A DNA stretch of 64,000 nt from CAVPDA01 sp963702495. GTDB lineage: Bacteria > Pseudomonadota > Gammaproteobacteria > Burkholderiales > Rhodocyclaceae. The translations under genes were made by a program, and so were the position numbers. Where the stretch lies: positions 62,001 through 126,000 of the forward strand of contig CAVPDA010000015.1 of NCBI GenBank assembly GCA_963702495.1. Direction: 5' to 3'. Below, in pieces: positions 54,654-64,000 of this stretch. The notes beneath the pieces were generated by a model. It had not been told where the DNA came from and searched no databases. It saw nothing but the letters and a program-made list of their open reading frames with translations. How positions within the stretch are numbered: position 1 is the stretch's first letter; each line of letters opens with the position of its first letter.

Positions 54654-54720
54654 TTTGAACCTCCGTCATTCGTTTCCGGGCGAGCCTGATTTCGTTCTGC
54701 GGCGAAAATTCACTCGACTA
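54646..54720 (-). pseudogene. Possible 3' remnant of the partner toxin gene
   Basis: The frame ending in TGA at 54646-54648 reads NEIRLARKRMTEVQNG and overlaps the antitoxin start by eight bases, the usual toxin-antitoxin layout of HigBA/DUF891-type modules. Upstream of about 54720 nothing toxin-like continues. The match is a short tail only, so this is tentative. Confidence 0.3.
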
Positions 54721-54774
54721 CGGCCCCTTTAGCCCTCGACCGCTTTAACCGAAGTGGGGCATTTGCCGTGAGGC

Positions 54775-55192
54775 TCAGAGCATGAGATGCCGGATGGAAC
54801 CGCACACGGAAATCAGTTGCGGGCCATCCATACGGCCGACGATCTGACGGATGACAGACCCCATTACCTGCTGGACGCCTGCCAACCCGAGGTTCGCCGA
54901 CTGTTCCACGATGAAACCTGGCTTGGCCAGCTTGAGCGGTTTCATGAAGTAGTAGTCCATGCCACTGCTTGTCAAACTCAACCACCAGCTTCGAGAGGGC
55001 ATGGCGGTGCGAGGTGGCATCCTCGGCCTGCTCGACGGTGCTGAGCAAGGAAAGTGTCTTCTTGCGCAGCGCCTCGGAGTGATAGAAACGAAGAAACGGT
55101 TGGGACGGTGCCGACGGCGCCGATGGCAGTTTGGGAGACGGCTTAACCTTCGAGGAAGGTACGCGTTTCGGGGGAGTAGCCATGTGCGCCAT
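54775..55192 (-). CDS. Hypothetical protein (one-base frameshift)
   Basis: Two overlapping frames join into one sensible protein of about 138 residues: a proline- and lysine-rich start (ATPPKRVPSSKVKPSPKLPS), then FLRFYHSEALRKKTLSLLS, LVVEFDKQW, and in the next frame MDYYFMKPLKLAKPGFIVEQ followed by an end reading RQIVGRMDGPQLISVC. An extra base in CAGTGGCATGG at about 54960 explains the shift. The family is not recognised. No signal peptide or membrane helix is visible. It is isolated in the accessory region, next to the antitoxin remnant. Confidence 0.6.
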
Positions 55193-55342
55193 GATAGGGC
55201 GCGACGCGGGGACAAAGCGAGCGCTTCAGCCGAGGAATCGGAACGCCGGGAGAGCGGATAGGACCAAGTTCGAGTACCTGCACAGATCGAGTTCGCCCTG
55301 CCGTGCAAGGGAGCCGCTTCGGAGTAACAGGCGGAGTAACAG

Positions 55343-55401
55343 AGGGCCGACCACGTTATTTCGCGCCTGGAACCGATTGCGGGTACATGTGGTCTGCCCG
55401 C
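55343..55401. repeat. GGTCTGTCCCC-family hairpin, copy 2
   Basis: GGCCGACCACGTTATTTCG at the left shares CGACCACGTTATTTCG-like sequence with copy 1, and ATGTGGTCTGCCCGC at the right provides the complementary arm. The loop is longer than in copy 1. Confidence 0.65.
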
Positions 55402-55683
55402 ACTTTCTCGGCCCTGCTTCAAGTGTGAATGGCGGTCGAAATCCGCACAAAGACGGCGGAACGACTTCTTCGGGCATGCGGTTTGCTTAGCGGCGACGCC
55501 ATTGACGCCCCGTAGTCGATTCAAGCGCGGGCGAAGCCCGGCGCAGCGGACCTCTTACGCGGCGAAGGGGCCATATGCTCGGCGCTAACACCCTGTCGAT
55601 CGTCACGTTGAACTTCATAGCATCCGCAGTCGCGAGGTTCAGGGGGAAATGCTGCCACAACAGATAGGCCAGGGCAAGATAGA

Positions 55684-55719
55684 CGTGGTCTGTCCCCTAT
55701 TATTCCTTCCTATTATTCC
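55684..55719. repeat. GGTCTGTCCCC-family half element, copy 3
   Basis: CGTGGTCTGTCCCC followed by a duplicated CTATTATTCC motif. Only one arm is recognisable, so this is a half element or end fragment. Confidence 0.55.
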
Positions 55720-55821
55720 TTTAGCGCTTTGGAGAAATGTGCCGGAAAGCAAAACAGCATCCGACTACGATGGAGAAGCCGCCGGAGGGCGGTCCCCCGA
55801 AACGATGACTCGGATAAGGGA

Positions 55822-56367
55822 TCACTGCAACAGTGGATTGAATTCCGACGAACGTACTGCTTTCCCTAGGAGGTTCTGCACCGCAGGAAAATATGCTTCA
55901 GCAGTTTGCTTACAAGCAGTATCAGCAACGAAGCCGCTCTCAAACTCATAGTGTTCAACCACCGACATCGACTTTCCGTTGGACGAGTTGAGTGTTAGAT
56001 CGATATCCCACGAACCACCTGTGAGGCCCCTAGCGGACGAAAACGCAAGCTTATTGACGACTCCCGAAAGCGCTATACGAGGAGAGTCTGCGGCATAAAC
56101 GCCAGCAACCTTCAGCTCATCTTCAAGAGCCTTTTTAATGTATGCGGTATGTGTCATGCCATCAGGCGGAGCGAGTGGACCGGCAGCGCGACACGCATTG
56201 TCGAAAGCTCCCGGCCCGGTGAACGCGCCCACGGAAAGACCGGTGGCACCCAGCGTTTTCAGCGCGACATTCGTATCCGCATTGATCGCGTATCGCGGCG
56301 TTGTAAAGGTTGAGCAGGCGCCGAGGGAAATGACGAGCGGGACTAGAAACAAATGACCGAGTTTCAT
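55822..56367 (-). CDS. Putative lipoprotein in an integron-type cassette
   Basis: This 181-residue protein begins with a lipoprotein signal peptide: MKLGHLFLVPLVISLGACSTF, with the lipobox LGAC. The mature part contains VGAFTGPGAFDNACRAAGPL, SPRIALSGVVNKLAFSSARG and VEHYEFESGFVADTACKQTA. The pattern resembles small lipoproteins often carried in gene cassettes, but no function is known. AGAGGAGG precedes the ATG. It follows the attC-like site after the neighbouring minus-strand gene. Membership in a cassette is inferred from that site; no attC is seen downstream of its own stop. Confidence 0.75.
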   Translation of the reverse strand: MKLGHLFLVPLVISLGACSTFTTPRYAINADTNVALKTLGATGLSVGAFTGPGAFDNACRAAGPLAPPDGMTHTAYIKKALEDELKVAGVYAADSPRIALSGVVNKLAFSSARGLTGGSWDIDLTLNSSNGKSMSVVEHYEFESGFVADTACKQTAEAYFPAVQNLLGKAVRSSEFNPLLQ

Positions 56368-56415
56368 TGAACCTCCTCTGAGCTGAGAGACTGCTGACAC
56401 GGAACGACGATTGAC

Positions 56416-56521
56416 GCCCAACGATTGAGCTGTGCGGCCGGAGCCGGCTCGCCGCGCAGGGCAACATATACCACCGCCCGAAGCGGCCAGCCGGCGGAGG
56501 TCCGCTCGACAAACGTTAGGC
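56416..56521 (-). repeat. attC-like recombination site of an integron cassette
   Basis: On the minus strand GCCTAACG (R'' core) begins at the stop codon of the upstream gene and CGTTGGGC (R' core) ends 106 bases later. The outer cores match the consensus RYYYAAC/GTTRRRY and are complementary. Inside, TTTG..GCGG pairs with an ATTGAGCTGTGCGG arm, with unpaired bases as in attC sites, followed by GC-rich central dyads. Length and layout fit a 59-base-element-type attC. Confidence 0.68.
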
Positions 56522-57058
56522 CTCGGCCGGTTTGACATCAACTCCGACCTTTCGACAGGCGGCAAGGAAGCCTTCCTGAAGCGCGCTCAACTCTTGCTTC
56601 TTGGGCGCGGAAAGTGAAGATGGAGGCGCAAAAGTTAGACGGCCGTCGAGCGTGTCCATAACGATTGCACGTTTGCCTCTTGCTGCATAGAGAAGATATG
56701 CGCCTGCTGCCACCGCGACAAGGGGACCGTACTTTGATTGGCCGAATTCACGCAGACTTCCAGAAGCGATGAGATACGCGGTAGCCACCAATCCAGCAAT
56801 AAGCAGAAAGAGTCCGAGAGCGGTCGCGCCTATCGACCGGGCGGTCCGCAACGACACTGACCTGACTGATGTTAGCGGCACTCTACGGAAGTGCCACGGG
56901 TTTGCAAGTACAAGGCCACGCTTCTTCACTGCGACGAATATGGCCTTCTTGGAGACAGCGAATGCGTATGGAGTGGCGTTCTTGCCCGGCTGGTAGTCAA
57001 AAGCGGCTACCAGTTCCTCACCAGTTTCGAGTTCCAACGTGATCGGTTCGTATGGCAT
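56516..57058 (-). CDS. Membrane protein of unknown function in an integron-type cassette
   Basis: A 180-residue protein with a soluble, PH-like N-terminal part (FAVSKKAIFVAVKKRGLVLA) and two hydrophobic helices in the middle (about residues 76-98 and 107-121: ALGLFLLIAGLVATAYLIAS and a second near GPLVAVAAGAYLLYA). A cytoplasmic tail ends VDVKPAEA. Family not recognised. Its TAA stop lies inside the R'' core of the attC-like site, as is usual for cassette genes, which run right up to their attC. It appears less GC-rich than the housekeeping genes around it. Confidence 0.75.
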   Translation of the reverse strand: MPYEPITLELETGEELVAAFDYQPGKNATPYAFAVSKKAIFVAVKKRGLVLANPWHFRRVPLTSVRSVSLRTARSIGATALGLFLLIAGLVATAYLIASGSLREFGQSKYGPLVAVAAGAYLLYAARGKRAIVMDTLDGRLTFAPPSSLSAPKKQELSALQEGFLAACRKVGVDVKPAEA

Positions 57059-57083
57059 ATCTGCTCCGGGGGCGTGTCGCGAG

Positions 57084-57103
57084 GCCTAACGTAGACGTTA
57101 AAA
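57084..57103 (-). repeat. Reduced attC-like core between two cassette genes
   Basis: On the minus strand TAACGTCTACGTTAGGC contains TAACG-TCTA-CGTTA followed by GGC, so it has the GTTAGGC R' core with the opposing core only a few bases away. It lies between the stop of one small gene and the start of the next. This may be an attC site that lost its central part. Confidence 0.4.
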
Positions 57104-57121
57104 ACGATAGTAGACAGGTTC

Positions 57122-57529
57122 TCAAGAGTGCCGAGTTCTCCCCCGTTTTCGCGCGGCCTCGGCTCGCCGCTCGTGGTCCTCGATCCAGTTCTCGGTGAGC
57201 CGATCTAGCTCGTCCAATTGCTCCTGAGAAGAGGTGGGTGGGGCGAATTCCATTTCGAGCCATCCGATCAGATGCGTTTCGATCAGAGCGAGCGGAAACT
57301 CTGGGCAGCCCGCGTGAATGCGTTGCACGGACTCGGTAATCGAAAGCCGTTTCCCATCTTCCCAGATGATCTTGCGATTCTTGGCGTTGACATCGACCTT
57401 TTCTAGCAACATCCACACAGCATCCAACACTTCACTGGAGAGCTCCCCTTCGGCAGAGTCCATCCAGCCGGCAAAACCTTCGAGTAAAGGATTGTCCTCG
57501 AAGGGATGTTTGTCATGCTGTTTGCCCAT
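57122..57529 (-). CDS. Hypothetical acidic protein in an integron-type cassette
   Basis: A 135-residue soluble acidic protein without signal peptide or membrane helix. Visible segments are LLEGFAGWMDSAEGELSSEV, DAVWMLLEKVDVNAKNRKII and a charged C-terminal helix (LTENWIEDHERRAEAARKRG). I do not recognise the family. It is the first of three minus-strand genes that appear to be cassettes, ending 19 bases before the reduced attC-like core. It is flanked on the other side by the DUF6788-like gene beside the transposase. Confidence 0.72.
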   Translation of the reverse strand: MGKQHDKHPFEDNPLLEGFAGWMDSAEGELSSEVLDAVWMLLEKVDVNAKNRKIIWEDGKRLSITESVQRIHAGCPEFPLALIETHLIGWLEMEFAPPTSSQEQLDELDRLTENWIEDHERRAEAARKRGRTRHS

Positions 57530-57552
57530 CAGGTAAGCATAGCACTGCTGGG

Positions 57553-57882
57553 TTAGCGCCTGCGCGCCAGTTTCATCTTCAGGCGACTGTGCTCAATGCC
57601 CAAGGCGATCCATTCTGCGCTCAGGGCCTTGAAGCGCTTGTAGTTGGCGATCTGGCGGCGCACATCGCGCAGGCTCTCGCGTGCAATGTATTCGGTGCGG
57701 CTCTTCATCTCCCGTGTATAGCTGAGCTGGTAGTAGGCCCCGCTTTGGCTCTCGGGATCTTTGTACTGGCGCGTTAGCGAGCCCGGCCGCATCTCATCGA
57801 TTGCCGCCAGTTCTGCCTTGATCCTGTCAATGCGCTTTTGGATCTGCGCGAGTCGTTTTGTTGTCACACGGATAGCATACAC
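57553..57882 (-). CDS. DUF6788-like small protein paired with the transposase
   Basis: A 109-residue basic, helical protein. It begins with a coiled-coil stretch (TKRLAQIQKRIDRIKAELAA), then MRPGSLTRQYKD and GAYYQLSYTREMKSRTEYI, the pattern of DUF6788 proteins commonly found next to transposases, and ends in KLARRR. The start is a GTG at 57882 inside an inverted repeat that also lies upstream of the divergent transposase gene, 39 bases away. It may help or regulate transposition; that is a guess from its location. Confidence 0.65.
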   Translation of the reverse strand: MYAIRVTTKRLAQIQKRIDRIKAELAAIDEMRPGSLTRQYKDPESQSGAYYQLSYTREMKSRTEYIARESLRDVRRQIANYKRFKALSAEWIALGIEHSRLKMKLARRR

Positions 57883-57888
57883 ATGCTA
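57873..57888. promoter_or_regulatory. Operator-like dyad between DUF6788-like gene and transposase
   Basis: TAGCAT-ACAC-ATGCTA is a perfect six-base-arm inverted repeat. It covers the GTG start of the minus-strand gene and lies just before TTGACA at 57896, a candidate -35 for the transposase gene. A bound protein could control both directions. Confidence 0.5.
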
Positions 57889-57921
57889 TACCATATTGAC
57901 AACTACCGATGGGAGGAGGCG

Positions 57922-59322
57922 ATGTCGCTGTGGATTGCCTGGTGGGACGCAATTCGGTTGCTGCGCCCGGCGTTCTCGCGCCTGCGCAGCTTCATGTGGT
58001 TCGCCACGGCCGTGGCAGGCTTGACGGTGCGCACCGAGCTGCTGGGGGTGACCAGCATCGTGCGGGCGCTGAAGCTAACGCCTCGCTTCTACAACAAGCT
58101 GCTCGATAGCTTTCATAGCAGCGCCGTGCAGCTCGATCGGCTCTCGGCGCTGTGGACACAGGCGGTGCTGCACCTGTTGCCTGAGCCGCTGCGCATCAAC
58201 GGCCGGCGCGTCCTGGTCGGCGACGGCATCAAGGCACCCAAGTGCGGCAAGAAGATGCCCGGCGTGAAGCTGCTGCATCAACAGTCAGAATCGAACACCA
58301 AACCGGAATACATCATGGGGCATTCGTTGCAGGCGGTGAGCGTGCTGGTACAGGCCGCTCAGAGTGTCTTCGCGCTACCGCTGGCCGTACGCATCCACGA
58401 AGGTCTGGTGTGGTCCAATCGCGATCGGCGTACCCTGCTTGACAAAATGCTCGCGCTGCTCGGGATCATCGCGATCCAGGATCCGTTCTACTTCGTGGCC
58501 GACGCGTACTACGCGGCCCGCAAAATCGTCAACGGTTTGCTCGATCAGAACAACCACCTGGTCACCCGGGTGAAATCCAATGCAGTCGCCTATGCGCCGT
58601 ACTTGCAGCCGGGCCCGCGCAAAAGAGGCCGGCCCCGGCTCTATGGCACAAAGCTCAAGCTCAAATCCCTGCTGAACGACCCGCAGTCCATGCAATCGGC
58701 CGCGAGCCCCGTCTACGGCGAGCACAACGTCACGATCCAGTATCGGCTCAGCGATCTACTGTGGCGTCCGGCCGGCCGGCTGGTGCGCTTCGTGGCGGTC
58801 ATTCATCCTTCCCGAGGCTCCTGCCTGTTGATGTGCACGGACACCTCCTTGAGCGCCATCGAGATCATTCGCCTCTACGGGCTGCGCTTCAAGATCGAAC
58901 ACAGCTTCAAACAGGCTGTACGTCTGATCGGTGCGTTCGCCTACCATTTCTGGATGCAAGACATGAAGCCGCTTCGCCGCCGCAACGGTAATCAACATCT
59001 TCATCGCGAGTCGCTCGACTACCGCAACGCCATCAAGCGCAAGATCCACGCCTATCATGTGTTCATTCAGGCCGGCGTCGTCTGTCAGGGATTGCTTCAG
59101 TACCTGGCAGTCGCCTTTCCCAAGCCCGTCTGGAACTGCTTCGGCTCTTGGCTGCGAACTATTCGCCCCGGCATCCCTCCATCTGAGTTCGTTGTCGCCA
59201 ATGCGCTACGCCAGAGCCTGCCCGAATTTCTCTTGAATGCCGTCCAATGCAATTTCCTCGCGAAATTCATCGTCGAAAGGCAAGACCCCGGTAACGTAGA
59301 GATGTTCCGATTGGCCTCATGA
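57922..59322 (+). mobile_element. IS4-type DDE transposase gene
   Basis: The 466-residue protein has the DDE catalytic residues in expected contexts: RRVLVGDGIKAPKCGKKMPG (first D, about residue 97), FYFVADAYYAARK (second D) and YGLRFKIEHSFKQ, the Y-R-E-K signature (Y-x2-R-x3-E) of the IS4 group, giving the glutamate. A GRPRLYG basic patch lies between the second D and the E. ATG 57922 has GGGAGGAGG upstream. The frame is intact, so the element may be active. I could not define terminal inverted repeats or target duplications; the ends probably lie just beyond 57553 and 59322. Confidence 0.82.
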
Positions 59323-59326
59323 GGTC

Positions 59327-59350
59327 AGTCCCGGGGACAAACTCGGGACT
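59327..59350 (+). terminator. Hairpin after the transposase gene
   Basis: AGTCCCG at 59327-59333 pairs with CGGGACT at 59344-59350, right after the transposase stop. No strong T run follows. It could also be part of the IS right end. Confidence 0.4.
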
Positions 59351-59494
59351 CTTGAGACAGGTTATCGGACTGTCCAATAAGCTCTCATCAGCATGCAACT
59401 GCATGATATTACCGTATTTACCACTCACGCTCGCGGCTCCGACGTCGCATAAGTCATACCGAACCAACAGGGCCGCCCTCGATTATCGGCAGGG

Positions 59495-59938
<444 letters not shown>

Positions 59939-60047
59939 GCGCGGGAAAGGGGTCGCGCTCGAATTAACCATATGCTGGAAAACGGAATAAATTGAAGCTA
60001 GCCACTTCAGCCCTTATCTGACGTCACATTCGCCTACGCCCACGCGG

Positions 60048-60257
60048 CTACTCCCAGTTCAGGTTCAACTTGCGGTGCGAGGCGGCGCAATCGCGCAGGT
60101 ACAGATTGATGAGGCTTTGATACGGGATACCGACCTCTTCCGAAAGGGACTTGAAGTAGTCGATGGATTCTTCGTCCAGGCGGATCGTGACCTGCTTCTT
60201 CAACTGAGAAGCATAGGGATTCTTCCTGGCTTTGGAGAAGTCATATTCCTTACGCAT
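60048..60257 (-). CDS. brnA: BrnA-type antitoxin
   Basis: A 69-residue ribbon-helix-helix antitoxin: MRKEYDFSKARKNPYASQL followed by VTIRLDEESIDYFKSLSEE and IPYQSLINLYLRDC. It neutralises and co-represses the BrnT ribonuclease toxin in this family. The ATG at 60257 follows the toxin stop by 9 bases, the usual brnT-brnA order. The toxin here is only a 3' fragment, so the antitoxin is an orphan. Confidence 0.88.
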   Translation of the reverse strand: MRKEYDFSKARKNPYASQLKKQVTIRLDEESIDYFKSLSEEVGIPYQSLINLYLRDCAASHRKLNLNWE

Positions 60258-60266
60258 GGGACACCG

Positions 60267-60368
60267 TTACGGGTAGAACTTCATTTCCTTGGGCGTTGCC
60301 TTGCGAGCAGAGATGATTCGAATTACTCCATCCTTGCCTCGATAACAGTGGCAGACAACCAAGAGCCT
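60267..60368 (-). pseudogene. brnT: BrnT toxin gene, 3' remnant
   Basis: The frame ending at TAA 60267-60269 reads RLLVVCHCYRGKDGVIRIIS and ARKATPKEMKFYP, the last ~33 residues of BrnT. No start or upstream toxin sequence precedes it; the intact dehydrogenase gene ends only about 60 bases further on. About two thirds of the gene, including the N-terminal active-site residues, is missing. Confidence 0.75.
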
Positions 60369-60428
60369 TAGCGCAGAGGCCAGAGCAAGTGGGGGCGGCG
60401 CAACGCCTGCGCCCGATTGCCGCCCTGA

Positions 60429-61139
<711 letters not shown>

Positions 61140-61169
61140 GGTGTTCTCCGGTCGGATTGCCCTGCCATG

Positions 61170-63823
61170 CTAATGCGAAGGCTGGCGTCCTGCCAGCCTT
61201 CGCGGCCGGCTCACCTGGCGGCGGGCTCGCTCTGCGGCGCCATCTCCGGCGACGATGCGGACCGGCAGCGGCCGGGCGGCGTCGAGGTGCACGTCGCGCT
61301 GGGGGAAGGCGATGGCGATGCCGTTCTCCGTGAGCGTCTTCTCGATCATGAAGCGCAGGTCGCTCGCCACCGTCGGGCTTTCCACTCCCGGCTTGAGTTC
61401 CAGCCAGTAGTACAGGCCGAACATCAGGGCATCGGCGCCGAAGTCCTCGAACTGGACCTGGGGCTTGGGTTCGCCCAGCACCAGGCCGTGCCGGTCCACC
61501 GCCTGCAGCAGCAGGTCGCTCACTTCCCGCGTCGGCGAACCGTAGGCGACGCCGACTTTGATCGTCTGGCGCACGCGGCGGCTGGTGTAGGTCCAGTTGG
61601 TGACGTTCTGCTCGATGAAGGTGCTGTTCGGAACCAGCGTTTCGATGCCGTTGCCGTCGCGAATGGTGGAGGAGCGGACATTGATGTCGGTCACCGTGCC
61701 GCGTACGCCTCCGACTTCCACGATGTCGCCGGGGCGGAACGGCCGCTCGGACAGCAGCATCAGTCCGCTCATCAGGTTCTTCAGCAGGTTCTGCATGCCG
61801 AAGCCGACGCCGATCGCCACCGCGCCGCCGAGGAAGGCGAACACGGTGAGCGGGATCTTCACCGACACCAGGCTGAAAACCACCAGCACGATGAAGGTGA
61901 AAGCCAGCACCCAGCGCCGCGTGATGCGCGCCAGGTTCGGCTCGACGTCGAAGCGCCTGACGAGGAAGCGCTCCGCGCCGCGGGCCAGCCGCCCGCTCAG
62001 CCACAGGCCGATCACCAGGATCAGGACCGCGGTCATGACCTTGCCTACGGTGACGCCGCGCTTGCCGGTGATCTTCTGCCCGTCGACCTCGATCGTGTCC
62101 TCGGCGGTGAAGATCTCGAAGGACCAGATCGCCTTCGCCGTCTGGAAGGCGTCGTCGCGCCAGCTTTCCACCTTCGCCACCGCGCCCTGATCGCGGATGG
62201 AAACGTCGAACTCCTCCATCCAGCGCCGGATCAGGTCCCGGACCTCCTCCACGTCCGCCAGGCTGCGCACGTAGAGCGACGCCCGGTCGCGGTAGGCGGT
62301 GATGAATTCCTCGACGCGCTTGCGCGCCTCCGGCGTCGCCGCGCTGATCAGCCGACCCTCCTGCTCCGCCGCCACCGCCATCGCCAACTGCACCTGCCGC
62401 CGCGCCAGGTCGGCCACCGGCGCGAGCCGGTCGAGCAGGGCGCGGCCGCCGCGGAAGGCATCCCTCACGGCGCTGGCGTTATCGGCGCCGCGGCCGGCGA
62501 AGGCGTAGCGGATCTCCCAGAACGCATATTGGATGTCGAGGTTCTCGACCCCGCTTTTCAGGGTCTCGATCCGGATGTTCGCGTTCTCCGCCCGCGCCCG
62601 GGCCAGTTCCTCCTGCTGTTCGAGTTCGCGCAGGCGGCTGGTGCGCTCGGCAAGCTCCTTTTCCAGGGCGATGCGTGCCGACGCCGCCGCGTCCGCGGCG
62701 GGCGCTGCGGCAGCCGCAGGCGGCTCCACGGCCTCCGGTTTCCCGGGCGGCGCGGCGGTCTCGGTGCCGCCGCCGCGCCCGCCGGCATCCCCGGCGGCGG
62801 CCGGCGCTGGCACGGCGGCCTCGGCTTCGTTGCGCTTCGCGCGTTCCAGTTCGGCGGCGGTCTGCGCCACCTCCGCCTGCTGCCGTTCGAGCTTCGCGGC
62901 GGCGTCGGCCGCGGTGTCGTGCGCTGAGGTCTCGGCAGTCATGGCCTGCTCCAGTTCGCTGCGCAGGGCCTTGCGCCGGGCCTCGACCCTGGCCCGGATC
63001 GTGTCCAGGTCGTCTTCGGTGAACCGGGTCTTGCCCTCTACTTCCTTCAGCATCCGCTCGCCGAATTCGGACTCCTGGCGCGCTGCCGCCAGTTGTTCCT
63101 GGTTCGCGCGCCGGCCGGCTTCCAGGCTCGCGATCGCCGCCGCCGGCACGCGGCTGGTGAGCCGCGCCAGATCCAACTGCCACGTCGCCTGCACCGACTC
63201 GGCCTGGCTCTTGGCCCGTTCCAGCTTTTCGCGCGCCTGGCGTACCTCTTCCTCGGCATTCTTCAGAAAGTCCCTGGCGCCGTCGATCTGCTTGTCCAGC
63301 ATCTGCTGCTTGGCCTGGAATCCGTCCAGCTTGAGGGATGCGGTCTGCAATTGCTTGCGCAGGTCGTCCGCCTTCAGGATCGGATAGGGCGGCTTATCGG
63401 GGAAACCCTGCCAGGCGGCGATGCGCTGTTCCAGTTCGGCGCGGCGTTTCGTCGCGACTTCCAGATTGGCCAGTTCGTCCAGGTGGCGCTGGTAGGTGCG
63501 CGCCAGTTGCTGCCAGAGGACGCGGCGCCGCACCAGATCGCGTTCAGGCGTTCCCGCCGGGGCGCCCGCGGCGGCGCCGTCGGGCGCCTCGATGCGGGCG
63601 AGTTCGGCGCGCGCTTCGGCGAGTTTCTGTTCCAGCTGCGCCGGAAGATCGACCTTCTGCGCTTCGGTGCCCATTCTCCGCACCCGGCTTTTACGCCGGC
63701 GCGGCGCCGGGTTTGAGCATGCCCGGCAGCATTTGGGCCTGGGCCGAAGGCGGCGAATGCCGCGAGAAATGCGGCCGCGATCAGCAGCGCGGCCAAGGCG
63801 CCGGCAGGCGGGCGTGCCCCCAT
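61170..63823 (-). CDS. MscK/MscS-type mechanosensitive channel with long periplasmic coiled coil (probable frameshift near the 5' end)
   Basis: A large channel of about 880 residues. The N-terminal 550 residues are helical and charged with long coiled-coil segments (for example AEEEVRQAREKLERAKSQAE), rich in A, E and Q. Then come membrane helices and the MscS core: FAFLGGAVAIGVGFGMQNLL (pore helix), LLSERPFRPGDIVEVGGVRG and NVRSSTIRDGNGIETLVPNS. It should open under membrane tension and release solutes. The main frame has no proper start, but one base over a signal peptide (MGARPPAGALAALLIAAAFL) begins at ATG 63823, so a one-base indel between about 63735 and 63680 is likely. Otherwise the start would be ATG 63674, without signal peptide. 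Confidence 0.82.
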
Positions 63824-63958
63824 GCCGATCTCCCGAACGTGCGCCCAATCCAAGTCGTCGCCAGGATCGTCAAGATTTCGGGTCCCTAGAGACGCCGCTG
63901 AGGGGCAGCGGCGGGTGCGCGGGGGCATCCTATCACCCCGCTACATGCGCCGTGGCGG

Positions 63959-64000
63959 TCAGACCGCGGCGCGTTTGCGCTTGCGGATCGGCTGTTGCGC
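63959..64000 (-). CDS. Possible 3' end of a gene entering from the right edge
   Basis: The last 14 codons on the minus strand read AQQPIRKRKRAAV and a TGA stop. The basic tail would suit a ribosomal, DNA-binding or signalling protein, but nothing more can be said from so short a piece. Confidence 0.25.
   Translation of the reverse strand, partial: AQQPIRKRKRAAV

Larger units (their letters stand above)
55193..55821. other. Intergenic region with two hairpin-family remnants
   Basis: No gene is supported in these 629 bases. It contains copy 2 (55343-55401) and a partial copy 3 (55684-55719) of the GGTCTGTCCCC family. GCGCGGGCGAAGCCCGGCGC at about 55530 is another short dyad. The rest shows no ordered features; composition becomes less GC-rich toward the cassette genes to the right. 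Confidence 0.5.

Noticed and set aside
55583..55594. GCTAACA near 55585 as another attC core
   Set aside because: The opposite-strand heptamer GTTAGCG does not fit GTTRRRY and no partner core is found at a suitable distance.
57545..57560. GTTAGCG near the end of the DUF6788-like gene as an attC core
   Set aside because: It contains the TAA stop of that gene and does not match the core consensus; no complementary core is found.

Overview
The window is GC-rich, densely packed DNA that looks like a chromosomal segment of a betaproteobacterium, most likely from the Rhodocyclales/Azoarcus-Thauera-Zoogloea sphere. This is inferred from the gene families and gene order (CysB with a one-operon APS-reductase route, recG-ubiC-ubiA, a PsrA-type TetR followed by fadE, DUF934, DUF2802). 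No rRNA or tRNA gene was seen.

Layout. 0-6.6 kb, minus strand: an assimilatory sulfate operon, tauE-like, cysI, DUF934, cysH (APS reductase type), cysD, cysN and a cut-off ferredoxin-NADP reductase, with the LysR regulator cysB divergent at 6.7 kb. 7.7-11.4 kb: two small membrane proteins and a large M50 (site-2 type) protease with a TPR-like tail. 11.4-14.7 kb: glutamate/aspartate ABC importer gltIJKL, with an intrinsic terminator between the binding-protein gene and the permeases. 15-18.6 kb: a small secreted repeat protein, a secreted HExxH protein and an FtsH protease. 18.7-24.7 kb: CHASE2 histidine kinase, LysM-FecR protein and an Atm1-type ABC exporter. 25.3-28.7 kb: an octaheme cytochrome c convergent with an FNR-type regulator. 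28.9-42.6 kb: a fatty-acid module under a PsrA-like TetR: fadE, fadI, a fused hydratase/dehydrogenase, thioesterase, FadL porin, a second fused enzyme, fadA and an enoyl-CoA hydratase. 42.7-52.2 kb: Sel1 protein, YdcF, DUF2802, TPR, RidA, RecG, UbiC, UbiA, a deacetylase-family protein and small exported proteins. 52.4-61.1 kb is an accessory region: hypothetical genes, toxin-antitoxin remnants, REP-like hairpins, integron-type cassettes with an attC site, an IS4-type transposase and a partly duplicated dehydrogenase gene flanking a broken BrnT/BrnA module. 61.2-63.8 kb: an MscK-like mechanosensitive channel.

Three themes run across the window. First, many otherwise intact genes carry a single extra base (gltK, the octaheme cytochrome, fadA, the Sel1 gene, the deacetylase gene, the gene at 54.8-55.2 kb, and probably the MscK gene and the tetR 3' end). 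This may be assembly error rather than biology and should be resolved first. Second, palindromic repeats are abundant: a GTAGGGCGG/CCGCCCTAC family, a CCGCCAAGG family that appears to supply ribosome binding sites in the fad operon, and a GGTCTGTCCCC family. Third, two enzyme genes, cysH and the second fadB-type gene, contain in-frame inserted palindrome-bearing DNA that lengthens the protein.

The best candidates for something undescribed are those in-frame elements, the octaheme cytochrome with calcium-loop repeats beside a three-cysteine FNR homologue, and the small-membrane-protein/M50-TPR cluster. All family names come from reading the sequence; no database search was run.
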